64,000 nucleotides of DNA from an uncultured SAR116 cluster alpha proteobacterium (lineage in GTDB: Bacteria; Pseudomonadota; Alphaproteobacteria; Puniceispirillales; Marisalimonadaceae): positions 17,886-81,885 of the forward strand of contig CACJJL010000007.1 in assembly GCA_902593735.1 (NCBI GenBank). The letters are read 5' to 3'. The position numbers and the translations under genes are program-made. Under the pieces are notes generated by a model. The model saw nothing but the letters and a program-made list of their open reading frames with translations, did not search any database and was not told where the DNA came from. Of this stretch, positions 27,277-41,717 are shown piece by piece. Within the stretch, counting starts at the first letter, position 1. The number at the start of each line of letters is the position of its first letter.

Positions 27277-27594
27277 TTAATTATCTAAAGATAAGCCTGA
27301 ACTTACTGTAAATCTTTTTTTAACACCATCTTTGAATTCATATTTTATTCTTGTCGGTTTACCGTTCTCTGGATCTACATGTGCTACATTTGAAATATGT
27401 ATTGAGGCTTCTTTTTCTTCGATTTTGCCAGGACTTTCTTGGGTAGCTTTTTTATGTTTTTTTACAATATTAATACCTTCCACAATTACCCTATCCTTAT
27501 TTTTTAAGATTGATGAAACATTTCCAGTCTTACCTTTATCTTTACCCGAAATTACAATTACAGTATCACCAGTTTTAATTTTAAATTTTTTCAT
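27277..27594 (-). CDS. rplX: 50S ribosomal protein L24
   Basis: L24 (105 aa) starts 50S assembly. The KOW element [17 protein letters not shown] is clear, with [15 protein letters not shown] following. A GTG (27597) lies directly before the ATG (27594); the ATG is seven bases from GGAGG and overlaps the rplN stop by one base, so translation is probably coupled. Confidence 0.97.
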   Translation of the reverse strand: MKKFKIKTGDTVIVISGKDKGKTGNVSSILKNKDRVIVEGINIVKKHKKATQESPGKIEEKEASIHISNVAHVDPENGKPTRIKYEFKDGVKKRFTVSSGLSLDN

Positions 27595-27962
27595 CACAAT
27601 ACCTCCGGAGCAAGAGAAACTATTTTCATAAATTTACGACTGCGCAACTCCCTAGTTACTGGTCCAAAAATACGTGTGCCTATAGGTTCGTTGCTTTTGT
27701 TGACTAACACAGCTGCATTTTTATCAAAACGTATAGATGTTCCGTCATTTCTTCTGACTTCTTTGGAGGTTCTAACAATGACAGCCCTATGAATATCACC
27801 TTTTTTTACACGCCCTCTAGGAATGGCTTCTTTAATTGAAACAACAATCACATCACCAACAGCTGCGGTTTTTCGTCCAGAACCACCTAAAACTTTTATA
27901 CATTGGATTCTCCTTGCACCTGAATTATCCGCAACATCTAAGTTGCTTTGCATTTGTATCAT
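27594..27962 (-). CDS. rplN: 50S ribosomal protein L14
   Basis: L14 (122 aa) contacts the 30S subunit (bridges B5/B8). It begins [20 protein letters not shown] and contains the [17 protein letters not shown] loop. Its last coding bases contain the GGAGG used by rplX. Confidence 0.98.
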   Translation of the reverse strand: MIQMQSNLDVADNSGARRIQCIKVLGGSGRKTAAVGDVIVVSIKEAIPRGRVKKGDIHRAVIVRTSKEVRRNDGTSIRFDKNAAVLVNKSNEPIGTRIFGPVTRELRSRKFMKIVSLAPEVL

Positions 27963-27982
27963 TATATGTCTCCAGAAATTAG

Positions 27983-28210
27983 TTAATATATGACTTCAAA
28001 ACGTTTGTTTTTTGAAATAGGGGCACACTCTCTTATATTTACAATATCTCCAACTTTAAATTTATTTTTACTATCGTGAACAGAAAATTTTTTTGATTTT
28101 GTAACAAATTTTTTATACATAGGGTGCATTATTTTACGTTCTACGATTACAGTGACAGTTTTATCAGATTTATTACTTGTAACTTTACCTGTTAATATTC
28201 TTTTTGGCAT
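27983..28210 (-). CDS. rpsQ: 30S ribosomal protein S17
   Basis: S17 (75 aa) is an OB-fold early-binding 30S protein. It has [17 protein letters not shown] and the [19 protein letters not shown] segment. Standard place between rpmC and rplN. Confidence 0.97.
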   Translation of the reverse strand: MPKRILTGKVTSNKSDKTVTVIVERKIMHPMYKKFVTKSKKFSVHDSKNKFKVGDIVNIRECAPISKNKRFEVIY

Positions 28211-28231
28211 AATAATATAATTCCTTATAGC

Positions 28232-28432
28232 TTAAGAAGATGCTTCATTATTCAAAATAGTTTTAATACATGCTATTTCTTTTCTAATGAACCTAAATCT
28301 AGCTGGATTTTCGTTTTGTCCATTACTCACTTGAAATCTTAAATTGAATTGTTCTTTACGAAGAAGTTTCAACTGCTCTTTTAATTCATCCGGAGTTTTA
28401 ACTCTTAAATCTTTGACCTTGTGTTTTGCCAT
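28232..28432 (-). CDS. rpmC: 50S ribosomal protein L29
   Basis: L29 (66 aa) is a two-helix protein at the peptide tunnel exit. LRKEQFNLRFQVSNGQNENP is characteristic. It follows rplP after 14 bp. Confidence 0.96.
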   Translation of the reverse strand: MAKHKVKDLRVKTPDELKEQLKLLRKEQFNLRFQVSNGQNENPARFRFIRKEIACIKTILNNEASS

Positions 28433-28446
28433 TTACAAATCCCCCA

Positions 28447-28860
28447 CTATTCACCTAATCTCTTAACAACTTTAGTATGCATTGGAAGTTTTGCAGCCGC
28501 CAAACTTAGAGCCTCTTTTGCAGCGATCTCCGATACACCGTCTAATTCAAACATTATCTTGCCAGGTTTTACTCTACATACCCAATACTCTGGGGAGCCT
28601 TTTCCTTTTCCCATTCTTACCTCTGCAGGTTTACTTGAAACAGGAACGTCGGGAAAAACTCTTATCCATACCCGACCAGCTCGTCTGAGGTGTCTAGTTA
28701 TAGCTCTACGAGCTGCTTCAATTTGCCTTGCTGTAACTCTTTCTGGTTGAACCGCTTTTAACCCGTAAGAACCAAAATTTAATTTAGTTCCACCCTTTGC
28801 TAAACCGTGTATTCTACCCTTATGAGCTTTTCTAAATTTTGTTCTTTTTGGTTGAAGCAT
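28447..28860 (-). CDS. rplP: 50S ribosomal protein L16
   Basis: L16 (137 aa) organises the A-site tRNA region. It begins [16 protein letters not shown] and has [20 protein letters not shown] and [11 protein letters not shown]. It lies 3 bp after rpsC. Confidence 0.98.
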   Translation of the reverse strand: MLQPKRTKFRKAHKGRIHGLAKGGTKLNFGSYGLKAVQPERVTARQIEAARRAITRHLRRAGRVWIRVFPDVPVSSKPAEVRMGKGKGSPEYWVCRVKPGKIMFELDGVSEIAAKEALSLAAAKLPMHTKVVKRLGE

Positions 28861-28863
28861 AAC

Positions 28864-29565
28864 TTATCCCTGATCCATATTTTTAATGTTAGAACCTTTA
28901 TTAATATTTCCCATTTTTTTGTCTTGAGCCATTGGATCATGTTCCATAACTTCACCTTTAAAAATCCAAACTTTTATTCCCGTAGCACCATAAGTAGTAA
29001 ACGCAGTAGCTTCTCCATAATCAACATCTGCTCTAAGTGTGTGTAAAGGAACTCTACCTTCTCTATACCATTCTGTTCTAGCAATTTCTGCACCACCAAG
29101 TCGACCTGCACAATTAATTCTAACACCTTCAGCTCCAAGTCTCATCGCACTTTGAACAGCTCTTTTCATTGCTCTTCTGAAAGCAACTCTTCTTTCAAGT
29201 TGTTGGGCTATACCTTCAGCAACTAGTTTTGCATCCAGTTCAGGTTTTCTAATCTCAATAATGTTAAGACTAACTTCTGCATTAATTTTCTTACTAAGCA
29301 AAATTTTTAAAGTTTCAATGTCTTGACCTTTTTTACCAATAACAAGACCAGGTCTACCTGCATAAATAGAAATTCGAGCACGGCCAGCGGGTCTTTCTAT
29401 GACAATTTTACTAACAGCTGCGGCTTTCAGTTTTTCAAAAAGATATTTTCTTAATTCAATGTCTTGGTGAAGTAGTTCGCCATATGATTTTCCACCAAAC
29501 CATCTAGAGTCCCAAGTTCTGTTTATACCTAGTCTAAATCCAATTGGCTGTGTTTTTTGGCCCAT
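28864..29565 (-). CDS. rpsC: 30S ribosomal protein S3
   Basis: S3 (233 aa) forms part of the mRNA entry helicase centre. It begins [20 protein letters not shown]; the KH domain carries [15 protein letters not shown], and [20 protein letters not shown] follows. The C-terminal tail is short. It overlaps nothing but lies 2 bp from rplV. Confidence 0.98.
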   Translation of the reverse strand: MGQKTQPIGFRLGINRTWDSRWFGGKSYGELLHQDIELRKYLFEKLKAAAVSKIVIERPAGRARISIYAGRPGLVIGKKGQDIETLKILLSKKINAEVSLNIIEIRKPELDAKLVAEGIAQQLERRVAFRRAMKRAVQSAMRLGAEGVRINCAGRLGGAEIARTEWYREGRVPLHTLRADVDYGEATAFTTYGATGIKVWIFKGEVMEHDPMAQDKKMGNINKGSNIKNMDQG

Positions 29566-29567
29566 GA

Positions 29568-29945
29568 TTAACTACCCTCCTGCTCAGATAATAAAATAGT
29601 TAGATGAGAAAATGGTTTAATAATCCTTGCACCACGCCCCCTTGCACGTGCATGGAAACGTTTCATCACTAAACCTTTACCGACGTATGCTTCTTTTACT
29701 ATAAGCTTATCTATGTCTAAAGAATGATTATTTTCTGCATTAGCTATAGCTGATCTCAATGCCTTTTCTACCACATAAGAAATTCTTTTTTTAGAGAATT
29801 GAAGAATAGATATGGCTTTAGAAGCACTCTCTTTTCTGATCATTTGAGCAACAAGATTTAATTTTTGTGGACTAACTCTTATATTTTTGAGAACTACTTT
29901 TGCTTCGTTTTCTAACTCTCTGCGTTTGTTTTTTTGTTTAGCCAT
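29568..29945 (-). CDS. rplV: 50S ribosomal protein L22
   Basis: L22 (125 aa) lines the nascent peptide tunnel. It has [16 protein letters not shown] and [20 protein letters not shown], the tunnel-loop region where macrolide resistance changes arise; no deletion is apparent. Standard place between rpsS and rpsC. Confidence 0.98.
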   Translation of the reverse strand: MAKQKNKRRELENEAKVVLKNIRVSPQKLNLVAQMIRKESASKAISILQFSKKRISYVVEKALRSAIANAENNHSLDIDKLIVKEAYVGKGLVMKRFHARARGRGARIIKPFSHLTILLSEQEGS

Positions 29946-29953
29946 CTTAACTC

Positions 29954-30229
29954 CTAACGCTTAGATTTTTTGTCTGCAGTATGACCATAATAGGTTCTTG
30001 TGGGCGAAAACTCTCCAAGTTTATGTCCCACCATGGCTTCTGTTATTGTTACGGGTATGAATTTTTTACCATTGTAAACGCCAAACGTTAAACCCACAAA
30101 TTGAGGCATAACTGTAGACCTTCTAGACCATGTTTTAATAACGTCATTTCTACCAGAATCTCTGGCAATTTCAGCTTTTTTAAGTAAATATCCGTCCACA
30201 AAGGGACCTTTCCATATGGATCTTGACAT
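29954..30229 (-). CDS. rpsS: 30S ribosomal protein S19
   Basis: S19 (91 aa) forms an S13-S19 complex in the 30S head. It has [35 protein letters not shown] and [17 protein letters not shown]. Fits the S10 operon order. Confidence 0.98.
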   Translation of the reverse strand: MSRSIWKGPFVDGYLLKKAEIARDSGRNDVIKTWSRRSTVMPQFVGLTFGVYNGKKFIPVTITEAMVGHKLGEFSPTRTYYGHTADKKSKR

Positions 30230-30238
30230 TAAACTACC

Positions 30239-31063
30239 CTATACTTTTCTTCTTCTTATAATTAATTTATCTGTTCTCTTGTTATTACGCGTCCTGTATC
30301 CTTTTGTTGGCTTGCCCCATGGTGTTACAGGATGTCTTCCTCCAGATGTACGCCCCTCTCCACCACCATGTGGATGATCAACTGGATTCATAGCAACACC
30401 TCTTACATTAGGTCTTTTTCCTAACCATCTGTTCCTTCCGGCTTTTCCTAAATTAGTGTTTTGGTTATCTGGATTTGAAACTGCCCCTATCGTACATAGG
30501 CATGATGATAAAACAAGTCTTACCTCCCCAGAGGTTAATCGTAATATTGAATAAGATAGATCTTTCCCTATTAATTGCACATAAGAACCAGCTGAGCGGG
30601 CGAGTTGACCACCCTTACCAGGTTTCAATTCAACATTGTGTATTATAGAACCAACTGGAACTGATGATAGGGGCATACAATTACCAGGTTTTATATCTGC
30701 CTTATTTGCTGATATAATTTTGTCGCCAATATTCAATCTCTGAGGGGCAATTATGTACCTCAGTTCGCCATCTTCATATTTAACAAGAGCTATATACGCT
30801 GATCTATTTGGGTCATATTCAATACGTTCAATAGTTCCAATAGAATCTAATTTATTTCTTTTAAAATCTATAATTCTATATCTTCTTTTGTGACCTCCAC
30901 CTCTTTGCCACATCGTTATTCTGCCAGAGTTATTTCTACCACCAGATTTATTCAAACCAATAGTTAGTTTTTTTATGGGCTTTGATTTATACAAATCAGA
31001 TCTATCAACTAAAACTAGACCTCTTTGTCCTGGGGTAATAGGTTTGTATTGCTTTAATGCCAT
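30239..31063 (-). CDS. rplB: 50S ribosomal protein L2
   Basis: L2 (274 aa) is needed for peptidyl transferase activity and subunit joining. It contains [17 protein letters not shown], and the conserved histidine region [19 protein letters not shown]. It lies between rplW (1 bp) and rpsS. Confidence 0.98.
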   Translation of the reverse strand: MALKQYKPITPGQRGLVLVDRSDLYKSKPIKKLTIGLNKSGGRNNSGRITMWQRGGGHKRRYRIIDFKRNKLDSIGTIERIEYDPNRSAYIALVKYEDGELRYIIAPQRLNIGDKIISANKADIKPGNCMPLSSVPVGSIIHNVELKPGKGGQLARSAGSYVQLIGKDLSYSILRLTSGEVRLVLSSCLCTIGAVSNPDNQNTNLGKAGRNRWLGKRPNVRGVAMNPVDHPHGGGEGRTSGGRHPVTPWGKPTKGYRTRNNKRTDKLIIRRRKV

Positions 31064-31064
31064 T

Positions 31065-31394
31065 CTAAACTCCTGCGGATAAATCTATAGTATTTCCAGG
31101 AACAAGTGTAACTATAGCTTTTTTTGTGTTTGATCTTTTCCCTAATATTCCTTTAAATCTCTTTATTTTACCTTTAAGTAATATGGTGTTAACTGATTTA
31201 ACTTTAACTGAAAATATTTTTTCAATAGATAATTTGATCTCTAATTTAGTAGCATTAATGGGGACAGAAAAAACAATTTTATTATATTCTGAATGTTGTG
31301 TTGATTTTTCCGTAACAAGAGGGTTTAATATCACTTGATATGCTTTGTTAAGGCTAATTTTCATATCATTTTTTTTTCGTGGCCTTACACTCAT
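31065..31394 (-). CDS. rplW: 50S ribosomal protein L23
   Basis: L23 (109 aa) is the docking site for SRP and trigger factor at the tunnel exit. It has [19 protein letters not shown] and [20 protein letters not shown]. The N-terminus carries about ten extra residues ([10 protein letters not shown]); an in-frame ATG at residue 11 would give a shorter product. The upstream ATG overlaps the rplD stop (ATGA), favouring the longer form. Confidence 0.95.
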   Translation of the reverse strand: MSVRPRKKNDMKISLNKAYQVILNPLVTEKSTQHSEYNKIVFSVPINATKLEIKLSIEKIFSVKVKSVNTILLKGKIKRFKGILGKRSNTKKAIVTLVPGNTIDLSAGV

Positions 31395-32008
31395 AGTAAG
31401 CGCTCCTGAACATAATTTAATGCATTATCAACAATAATTAGGTTATCTTTTTTTACTATATCGTAAACATTCAATCCATTATGGTGTAGTATATCTATAT
31501 TTTTTATGTTTTTTGCAGCTTTCAAAAAACCTCTGTCTAAATCATTTCCTGAAATTATAAGAGCATTATTTACACCTAATTTATCAAGATTTTTCTTTAA
31601 AGATGAAGTTTTTCCATCACTTTTTAAATTTTCTAAAATAATAAGTTTACCTGACTTATGTTTATCTGATAAGGCAGACTTTAGACCTAATTTTCTAACC
31701 TTTTTATTTAATTTATGATAATGAGAATGAATAACTGGTCCGTGAGCCATTCCTCCACCTCTAAATTGTGATACTGAACCAGACCCATGCCTTGCTTTGC
31801 CAGTACCTTTTTGTTTGTACATTTTTGCAGTAGACATTTTAACTTGGCTTCGTGTTTGAACAGAATGGTTGCCTAATCGTTTTTTTGCTAATTGCCATCT
31901 TATTACTCTTGCAACTATATCTTCCCTAGGATTAATTCCAAATACATTTGCGTTAAGAGATATTTCTTTCCCTGGTTTGTTGTTGAGAGTTAGAGATTTA
32001 ATTTTCAT
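31391..32008 (-). CDS. rplD: 50S ribosomal protein L4
   Basis: L4 (205 aa) reaches into the tunnel and in E. coli represses its own operon. It has [20 protein letters not shown] in the tunnel loop and [18 protein letters not shown] near the end. The ATG at 32008 lies inside the end of rplC (overlap of about 11 bases); an upstream TTG at 32017 is possible but less likely. Confidence 0.96.
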   Translation of the reverse strand: MKIKSLTLNNKPGKEISLNANVFGINPREDIVARVIRWQLAKKRLGNHSVQTRSQVKMSTAKMYKQKGTGKARHGSGSVSQFRGGGMAHGPVIHSHYHKLNKKVRKLGLKSALSDKHKSGKLIILENLKSDGKTSSLKKNLDKLGVNNALIISGNDLDRGFLKAAKNIKNIDILHHNGLNVYDIVKKDNLIIVDNALNYVQERLL

Positions 32009-32762
32009 CTTCAGCAACCTCGTTTAATGAATCGGTTTTTTGTTCACCATCATTTGAAGATGAAATTACTTCATCATTTGATTTATTTTTAATGTCCAGA
32101 CCAGCTGGAAATGGAGCATTTGTTGGTATATTATGCTTTATGGCATCACATAAAAATACAATACCATTTTTTGATCCTGGTACTGAACCTTTAATAAGTA
32201 TCAAATTATCCTCTTCAAGGAGTTTAACAACTTTTAAATTCTGAGTAGTAACTCGAATATTACCGTATTGACCAGCCATCTTTTTACCTTTCCAAGTTCT
32301 ACCTGGATCTTGGCTGTTTCCTGTTGATCCATGAGATCTGTGACTAATAGATACCCCATGGGATGCCTGCATACCTCCAAAATTATGTCTTTTCATTGCT
32401 CCTGAAAAACCTTTACCTTTTGAAATACCAACTACATCAACTTTCTGCCCTGGAACAAAATGATGAACACTTAATTTGTCGCCTATGTTTAATATAGCAT
32501 CTTGACTAACTCTAAATTCAGCAACTTTTTCTTTTGGTTCTGATTTAACTTTAGAAAAAAAACCCTTCAAAGGTTTAGAAACATTTTTTTGTTTTTTATT
32601 ACAAAAACCTAATTGAACTGCAGTATAACCTTCTTTTTCTAACGACTTAATTGACAAAACCTCTACATCTTCAAGCCTTAAAATTGTAACTGGGACATGC
32701 ATCCCGTTATCATCAAACAAACGTGACATTCCTAACTTTCTTGCAATAACTCCACACCGCAT
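31998..32762 (-). CDS. rplC: 50S ribosomal protein L3
   Basis: L3 (254 aa) is an early assembly protein near the peptidyl transferase centre. It begins GVIARKLGMSRLFDDNG and has GKGFSGAMKRHNFGGMQASH, including the Gln often methylated by PrmB. The last ~35 residues form an acidic, low-complexity tail ([19 protein letters not shown]) beyond the usual family end. Confidence 0.97.
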   Translation of the reverse strand: MRCGVIARKLGMSRLFDDNGMHVPVTILRLEDVEVLSIKSLEKEGYTAVQLGFCNKKQKNVSKPLKGFFSKVKSEPKEKVAEFRVSQDAILNIGDKLSVHHFVPGQKVDVVGISKGKGFSGAMKRHNFGGMQASHGVSISHRSHGSTGNSQDPGRTWKGKKMAGQYGNIRVTTQNLKVVKLLEEDNLILIKGSVPGSKNGIVFLCDAIKHNIPTNAPFPAGLDIKNKSNDEVISSSNDGEQKTDSLNEVAEDEN

Positions 32763-32773
32763 GATTACATTCC

Positions 32774-33082
32774 CTAAATTTTAATTTCTATATCAACGCC
32801 TGATGCCAAGTCTAATTTCATAAGAGCGTCGACAGTTTGAGGTGTTGGCTCTACAATATCAAGTACACGCTTATGAGTTCTCATTTCAAATTGTTCACGA
32901 CTTTTTTTGTCTACATGAGGACTTCTAAGTACTGTAAATCTGTTTAAAGATGTTGGTAAAGGAATAGGACCACGTATTTTTGCACCAGTTCTTCTTGCAG
33001 TATTCACTATCTCAGATGTAGATTGATCAAGAATTCTATGATCAAAGGCTTTCAACCTTATTCTAATATTTTGATTGTCCAT
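32774..33082 (-). CDS. rpsJ: 30S ribosomal protein S10
   Basis: S10 (102 aa), also called NusE, acts in the 30S head and in antitermination. It has [35 protein letters not shown] and [11 protein letters not shown]. It heads the S10 operon, only 32 bp after the upstream tuf gene, so no separate long leader is present. Confidence 0.98.
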   Translation of the reverse strand: MDNQNIRIRLKAFDHRILDQSTSEIVNTARRTGAKIRGPIPLPTSLNRFTVLRSPHVDKKSREQFEMRTHKRVLDIVEPTPQTVDALMKLDLASGVDIEIKI

Positions 33083-33111
33083 TAAAATCTCACCGCTATG
33101 ACTAAATTAAC

Positions 33112-34327
33112 TAATTAAGCCTCAATACTTGAAACAACTCCAGCACCCACAGTTCTTCCACCCTCTCGTATTGCAAATCTTAAACCTTCATCCATTGCAA
33201 TTGGGGTAATTAACTCCACAGATATTGCTATATTATCGCCTGGCATTACCATTTCTGTACCCGATGGCAACTCAACTGCCCCAGTCACATCAGTTGTTCT
33301 AAAATAGAATTGTGGACGATAATTAGTAAAAAATGGTGTATGTCTTCCACCTTCATCTTTAGTTAATATATAGGCCTCACCTTTAAATTTAGAATAAGGT
33401 TTTATTGAACCAGGTGCAGATAACACTTGACCACGTTCAACTTCTTCTCTTTTTGTGCCTCTTAGTAGAACACCAACATTATCGCCAGCTTCACCAGAAT
33501 CTAATAATTTACGAAACATTTCAACTCCAGTACATGTTGTCTTAGCTGTTTCTTTAATTCCAACTATCTCTATTTCTTCACCAACTTTTATAACACCTCG
33601 TTCAACACGGCCTGTAACCACCGTACCTCTTCCTGATATGGAAAAAACGTCTTCAATAGGCATTAAGAAAGGTTTATCCTTATCACGCTCAGGTTGAGGA
33701 ATGTAAGAATCTACAGCAGCCATTAACTCTGTAATTGAATTCACACCGATGGCTTCATCACGACCTTCAAGTGCAGCTAAGGCACTACCTTTAATTATTG
33801 GAATATCATCACCAGGAAACTCATAACTACTTAATAATTCACGAACTTCTAATTCAACTAATTCTAACAGCTCTTCATCATCAACTTGGTCAACTTTATT
33901 CATGTAAACAACTAAGGAAGGAACACCAACCTGACGAGCTAATAGAATATGCTCCTTAGTTTGTGGCATTGGACCATCAGCAGCATTAACAACTAATATT
34001 GCACCATCCATTTGAGCCGCACCAGTAATCATGTTTTTAACATAGTCTGCGTGACCAGGACAATCAACATGAGCGTAATGACGGTTCTCAGTTTCATACT
34101 CTACATGAGCAGTGGAGATAGTTATACCTCTTTCTCTTTCTTCAGGAGCCTTGTCAATTTGGTCATAAGCAGAAAAATCTGCACGACCAGCATCCGCCAT
34201 GACTTTTGTAATTGCTGCAGTTAGAGTAGTCTTACCATGGTCAACATGACCAATCGTTCCTATATTTACATGTGGTTTACTACGATCGAATTTTTCTTTA
34301 GACATCTTGAATGACCTTTCTTTAATT
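33112..34327. repeat. tuf repeat, copy A (1,216 bp)
   Basis: The whole tuf gene plus 3 bases downstream and 22 bases upstream (including the ribosome site) appears base-for-base the same as 49248-50463. Identity stops abruptly at both edges, which suggests ongoing gene conversion. Confidence 0.9.
33115..34305 (-). CDS. tuf: Elongation factor Tu, copy A
   Basis: EF-Tu (396 aa) delivers aminoacyl-tRNA to the ribosome. The G domain has [19 protein letters not shown] and NKVDQVDD; switch I holds [10 protein letters not shown]. It follows fusA by 25 bp in the str operon. The protein is identical to the second copy at 49251-50441. Residues contacted by kirromycin and related drugs look ordinary at a glance. 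Confidence 0.99.
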   Translation of the reverse strand: MSKEKFDRSKPHVNIGTIGHVDHGKTTLTAAITKVMADAGRADFSAYDQIDKAPEERERGITISTAHVEYETENRHYAHVDCPGHADYVKNMITGAAQMDGAILVVNAADGPMPQTKEHILLARQVGVPSLVVYMNKVDQVDDEELLELVELEVRELLSSYEFPGDDIPIIKGSALAALEGRDEAIGVNSITELMAAVDSYIPQPERDKDKPFLMPIEDVFSISGRGTVVTGRVERGVIKVGEEIEIVGIKETAKTTCTGVEMFRKLLDSGEAGDNVGVLLRGTKREEVERGQVLSAPGSIKPYSKFKGEAYILTKDEGGRHTPFFTNYRPQFYFRTTDVTGAVELPSGTEMVMPGDNIAISVELITPIAMDEGLRFAIREGGRTVGAGVVSSIEA

Positions 34328-34330
34328 AAA

Positions 34331-36469
34331 TTAAGCTAACTTAGCTTTTACTTCATCTGCAACTGCTTGAGGTACTTGGTCGTAATGATCAAAAATCATT
34401 GTATACTGAGCTCTACCCTGACTCATAGATCTTAAATTATTAACATAACCAAACATATTTGCCAGTGGCACCATAGCATTGATAACTTGTGCATTTCCTC
34501 TTGCATCCATTCCATTAACTTGACCGCGTCTACTATTTAAATCACCAATGATATCACCCATGTATTCTTCTGGTGTAACACATTCAACTTTCATAATTGG
34601 CTCAAGCAGAACAGGTGATGCTTTGCTCATACCATCTCTAAATGCTGCTCTTGCTGCAATTTCAAAAGCCATTACGGAAGAATCAACATCATGAAAGGCA
34701 CCATCATGCAAGTTAACTTTGAAATCAATAGCGGGAAAACCAGCAATAATTCCAGCCTCCTTGGCTTGAATCAGACCCTTTTCGACACCGGGAATATATT
34801 CGGTAGGTATGTTACCTCCCTTAATGGAGTTTATAAATTCAAAATTTTTATCAGGGTTGGGTGAAAATGTCATTTTAACTCTAGCAAATTGACCAGAACC
34901 ACCAGATTGTTTTTTATGAGTATAATCGACTTCAACTTCTTTAGTGATAGTTTCTCTATAAGCCACCTGCGGGGCTCCAATATTAGCTTCAACTTTAAAT
35001 TCACGTTTTAATCTGTCAATCAAGATATCTAAATGAAGCTCGCCCATACCCTTCATAATTGTTTGACCTGACTCTAGATCAGTTGAAACTTGAAAAGAGG
35101 GATCTTCAGCTGCCAATCTAGCTAGTCCTGTAGACATTTTTTCCTGGTCATTTTTTGACTTCGGCTCTACAGCTATTTCAATTACAGGATTTGGGAATGA
35201 CATGGTTTCAAGAACAACTGGTTTATTTGGATCACATAATGTATCACCTGTAGTTGTTTCTTTCATTCCAGCTAAAGCTACGATATCCCCAGCAAAGGCC
35301 TCGTCTATCTCTTCTCTATTATTCGAGTGCATCATCATCATTCTGCCTACACGTTCTTTTTTGCCTTTTGTAGAATTTAGTAGAGAGTCGCCTTTTTTAA
35401 TGGCACCAGAATATATTCTAAGAAAAGTTAGAGAACCAACGAAAGGGTCATTCATAATTTTAAAAGCTAGACCTGAAAACGGCTCAAAATCACTAGCCTT
35501 TCTCTCAATATTTCTATTTTCTGACTTGTCGCCAGGTAAAAAACCAAGATAGGCGGGAACATCTAAGGGATCAGGAAGATAATCAATTACTGAATTCAGC
35601 ATTGTTTGAACACCTTTATTTTTAAATGCAGAACCGCATAAAATAGGCACAAAACTCATAGATAATGTACCTTTTCTAATCAAACTCCTTAGCGCAATTT
35701 CGTCTGGCTCTTCCCCTTCTAAATATTTTTCCATCCAATCATCGTCTTGTTCCACAGCTAACTCAATAAGTTCAGATCTCATTGATTTTGCTTTTTCTAA
35801 TAAGTCTTTTCTTATTTCTCGGATAGTCCAAGTAGCACCTAAATCTTCGGAGTCCCAAACCCATTCTTTCATTGAAACTAAATCTACTAATCCAGAAAAT
35901 TCATTTTCAGCTCCAATAGGTAAATTAATAGGTAATGGCGTAGCTCCAGTTCTATCTTTCACCATTTCAACACATTTAAAGAAATCTGCACCAATCTTGT
36001 CCATTTTGTTTACAAAAACTATTCTTGGAACTTTATACCTATCAGCTTGACGCCAAACTGTTTCTGTTTGAGGCTCTATACCAGCGTTAGCATCGAGAAC
36101 AACTACAGCTCCATCTAGAACTGCCAAAGATCTTTCAACCTCAATAGTAAAATCAACATGTCCAGGTGTATCTATTATATTAAACCTAAATTTCGCTTCA
36201 TTTTCAGATGCACCATAAAATTTATCAAAATTTTTACCATCTTCAGTCCTGGTCCAAAAACATGTTGTTGCAGCAGAAGTGATTGTTATACCTCTTTCTT
36301 GTTCTTGTTCCATCCAATCCATAGTTGCATTACCATCATGAACTTCGCCAATTTTGTGAGATCTACCTGTATAATATAGCACTCTTTCAGATGTTGTAGT
36401 TTTACCAGCATCTATGTGAGCTATTATTCCGAAATTTCTATATCTATTTAAGTTATATCCACGAGCCAT
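34331..36469 (-). CDS. fusA: Elongation factor G
   Basis: EF-G (712 aa) drives translocation and, with RRF, ribosome recycling. The G domain shows [27 protein letters not shown] and [10 protein letters not shown]; domain IV has the conserved [19 protein letters not shown] loop. Length is normal. It lies between rpsG and tuf as in the classical str operon. Confidence 0.99.
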   Translation of the reverse strand: MARGYNLNRYRNFGIIAHIDAGKTTTSERVLYYTGRSHKIGEVHDGNATMDWMEQEQERGITITSAATTCFWTRTEDGKNFDKFYGASENEAKFRFNIIDTPGHVDFTIEVERSLAVLDGAVVVLDANAGIEPQTETVWRQADRYKVPRIVFVNKMDKIGADFFKCVEMVKDRTGATPLPINLPIGAENEFSGLVDLVSMKEWVWDSEDLGATWTIREIRKDLLEKAKSMRSELIELAVEQDDDWMEKYLEGEEPDEIALRSLIRKGTLSMSFVPILCGSAFKNKGVQTMLNSVIDYLPDPLDVPAYLGFLPGDKSENRNIERKASDFEPFSGLAFKIMNDPFVGSLTFLRIYSGAIKKGDSLLNSTKGKKERVGRMMMMHSNNREEIDEAFAGDIVALAGMKETTTGDTLCDPNKPVVLETMSFPNPVIEIAVEPKSKNDQEKMSTGLARLAAEDPSFQVSTDLESGQTIMKGMGELHLDILIDRLKREFKVEANIGAPQVAYRETITKEVEVDYTHKKQSGGSGQFARVKMTFSPNPDKNFEFINSIKGGNIPTEYIPGVEKGLIQAKEAGIIAGFPAIDFKVNLHDGAFHDVDSSVMAFEIAARAAFRDGMSKASPVLLEPIMKVECVTPEEYMGDIIGDLNSRRGQVNGMDARGNAQVINAMVPLANMFGYVNNLRSMSQGRAQYTMIFDHYDQVPQAVADEVKAKLA

Positions 36470-36487
36470 TTTAATACCTTTGTTTAT

Positions 36488-36958
36488 CTACCAACGATAA
36501 TGAGAGAAAGCTTTATTAGCCTCTGCCATTTTGTGAGTGTCTTCCTTCTTTTTTACAGAAGCACCTCTATTAGATGAGGCATCAATCAATTCTCCACTCA
36601 ATCTTTGCATCATGGAATTTTCAGATCTATTCCTGCTACTATAAATTAACCATCTAATGGCTAAGGCTAAAGCTCTGTCTGAACGCACTTCAACTGGAAC
36701 TTGGTAAGTGGCGCCACCAACTCGCCTAGATCTAACTTCGAGTTGAGGTTGGACATTCTCAAGAGCCTCATGAAAAACTTTAACTGGCTCTGAACCAACT
36801 TTCTTTTGAATAACATCAAATGCTCCATATAAAATTTTTTCAGCAGTTGATCTTTTACCGTCATACATTAGACATGAAGTAAACTTCGAGATCACTTTAT
36901 CATTAAACTTTGGATCTGGCATAACATCTCTTTTAATAGCTTTTCTTCTTCGTGACAT
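36488..36958 (-). CDS. rpsG: 30S ribosomal protein S7
   Basis: S7 (156 aa) starts 30S head assembly and contacts the E site. It begins [18 protein letters not shown], and has [16 protein letters not shown] use the ATG at 36958, with AAGGA about 8 bases before it; a longer in-frame frame (to 36994) would add 12 residues absent from the family and overlap rpsL. Confidence 0.97.
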   Translation of the reverse strand: MSRRRKAIKRDVMPDPKFNDKVISKFTSCLMYDGKRSTAEKILYGAFDVIQKKVGSEPVKVFHEALENVQPQLEVRSRRVGGATYQVPVEVRSDRALALAIRWLIYSSRNRSENSMMQRLSGELIDASSNRGASVKKKEDTHKMAEANKAFSHYRW

Positions 36959-36971
36959 AAAAATATCCTTT

Positions 36972-37343
36972 TTACTTTGGTCGTTTTGCACCATATTTAG
37001 ATCTACGTTGTTTTCTATCAGTTACACCTTGAGTATCTAAAGTACCTCTGATTACATGATATCTAACTCCAGGAAGATCTTTAACACGACCTCCTCTAAT
37101 CATTACTACAGAGTGTTCTTGCAAATTGTGACCCTCACCAGGAATATAAGAAGTAACCTCAAAACCATTAGTAAGCCTGATTCTTGCCACTTTCCTTAGA
37201 GCTGAGTTAGGTTTTTTTGGTGTGGTTGTGTATACACGAGTACAAACTCCCCTTTTTTGGGGGCAGGATTGCATAGCAGGAACTTTCGTTTTGTTAACTG
37301 GTCTAGATCGACCATGCCTGATTAGCTGATTAATGGTAGGCAT
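36972..37343 (-). CDS. rpsL: 30S ribosomal protein S12
   Basis: S12 (123 aa) monitors decoding. It contains [18 protein letters not shown] with the Lys of the streptomycin site and [16 protein letters not shown] with the second one, so the protein is of the drug-sensitive type. It is first in the str operon and follows a good promoter. Confidence 0.98.
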   Translation of the reverse strand: MPTINQLIRHGRSRPVNKTKVPAMQSCPQKRGVCTRVYTTTPKKPNSALRKVARIRLTNGFEVTSYIPGEGHNLQEHSVVMIRGGRVKDLPGVRYHVIRGTLDTQGVTDRKQRRSKYGAKRPK

Positions 37344-37445
37344 TTATAAATCCTTTGTAAAACTAATGATTATAATTCATTAGAAATCTTAAAATTTGGG
37401 CTAGCGTCTAATTAGAAATTACAACCAGAACCCAATATTCGCGGG

Positions 37446-37474
37446 ATTGTATTCTCAACTTATCAAATGGTCAA
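37446..37474 (-). promoter_or_regulatory. Sigma70-type promoter of the str operon
   Basis: Reading the minus strand, TTGACC (37474-37469) and TACAAT (37451-37446) are separated by exactly 17 bases, about 100 bp before rpsL, in the 161-bp gap after rpoC. Each hexamer has five of six consensus bases. This is the best promoter match seen within the ribosomal block. Confidence 0.65.
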
Positions 37475-37504
37475 GAATAAAAAACACAATTTTTTTAAAT
37501 TTGT

Positions 37505-41683
<4,179 letters not shown>

Positions 41684-41717
41684 TTAAATTTCCAATCTTT
41701 ATTAATAACGTAATTGA

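Noticed and set aside
33455..33697. Plus-strand frames inside tuf, repeated at 49591-49833
   Set aside because: They appear twice only because tuf is duplicated; they are antisense shadows of EF-Tu codons.
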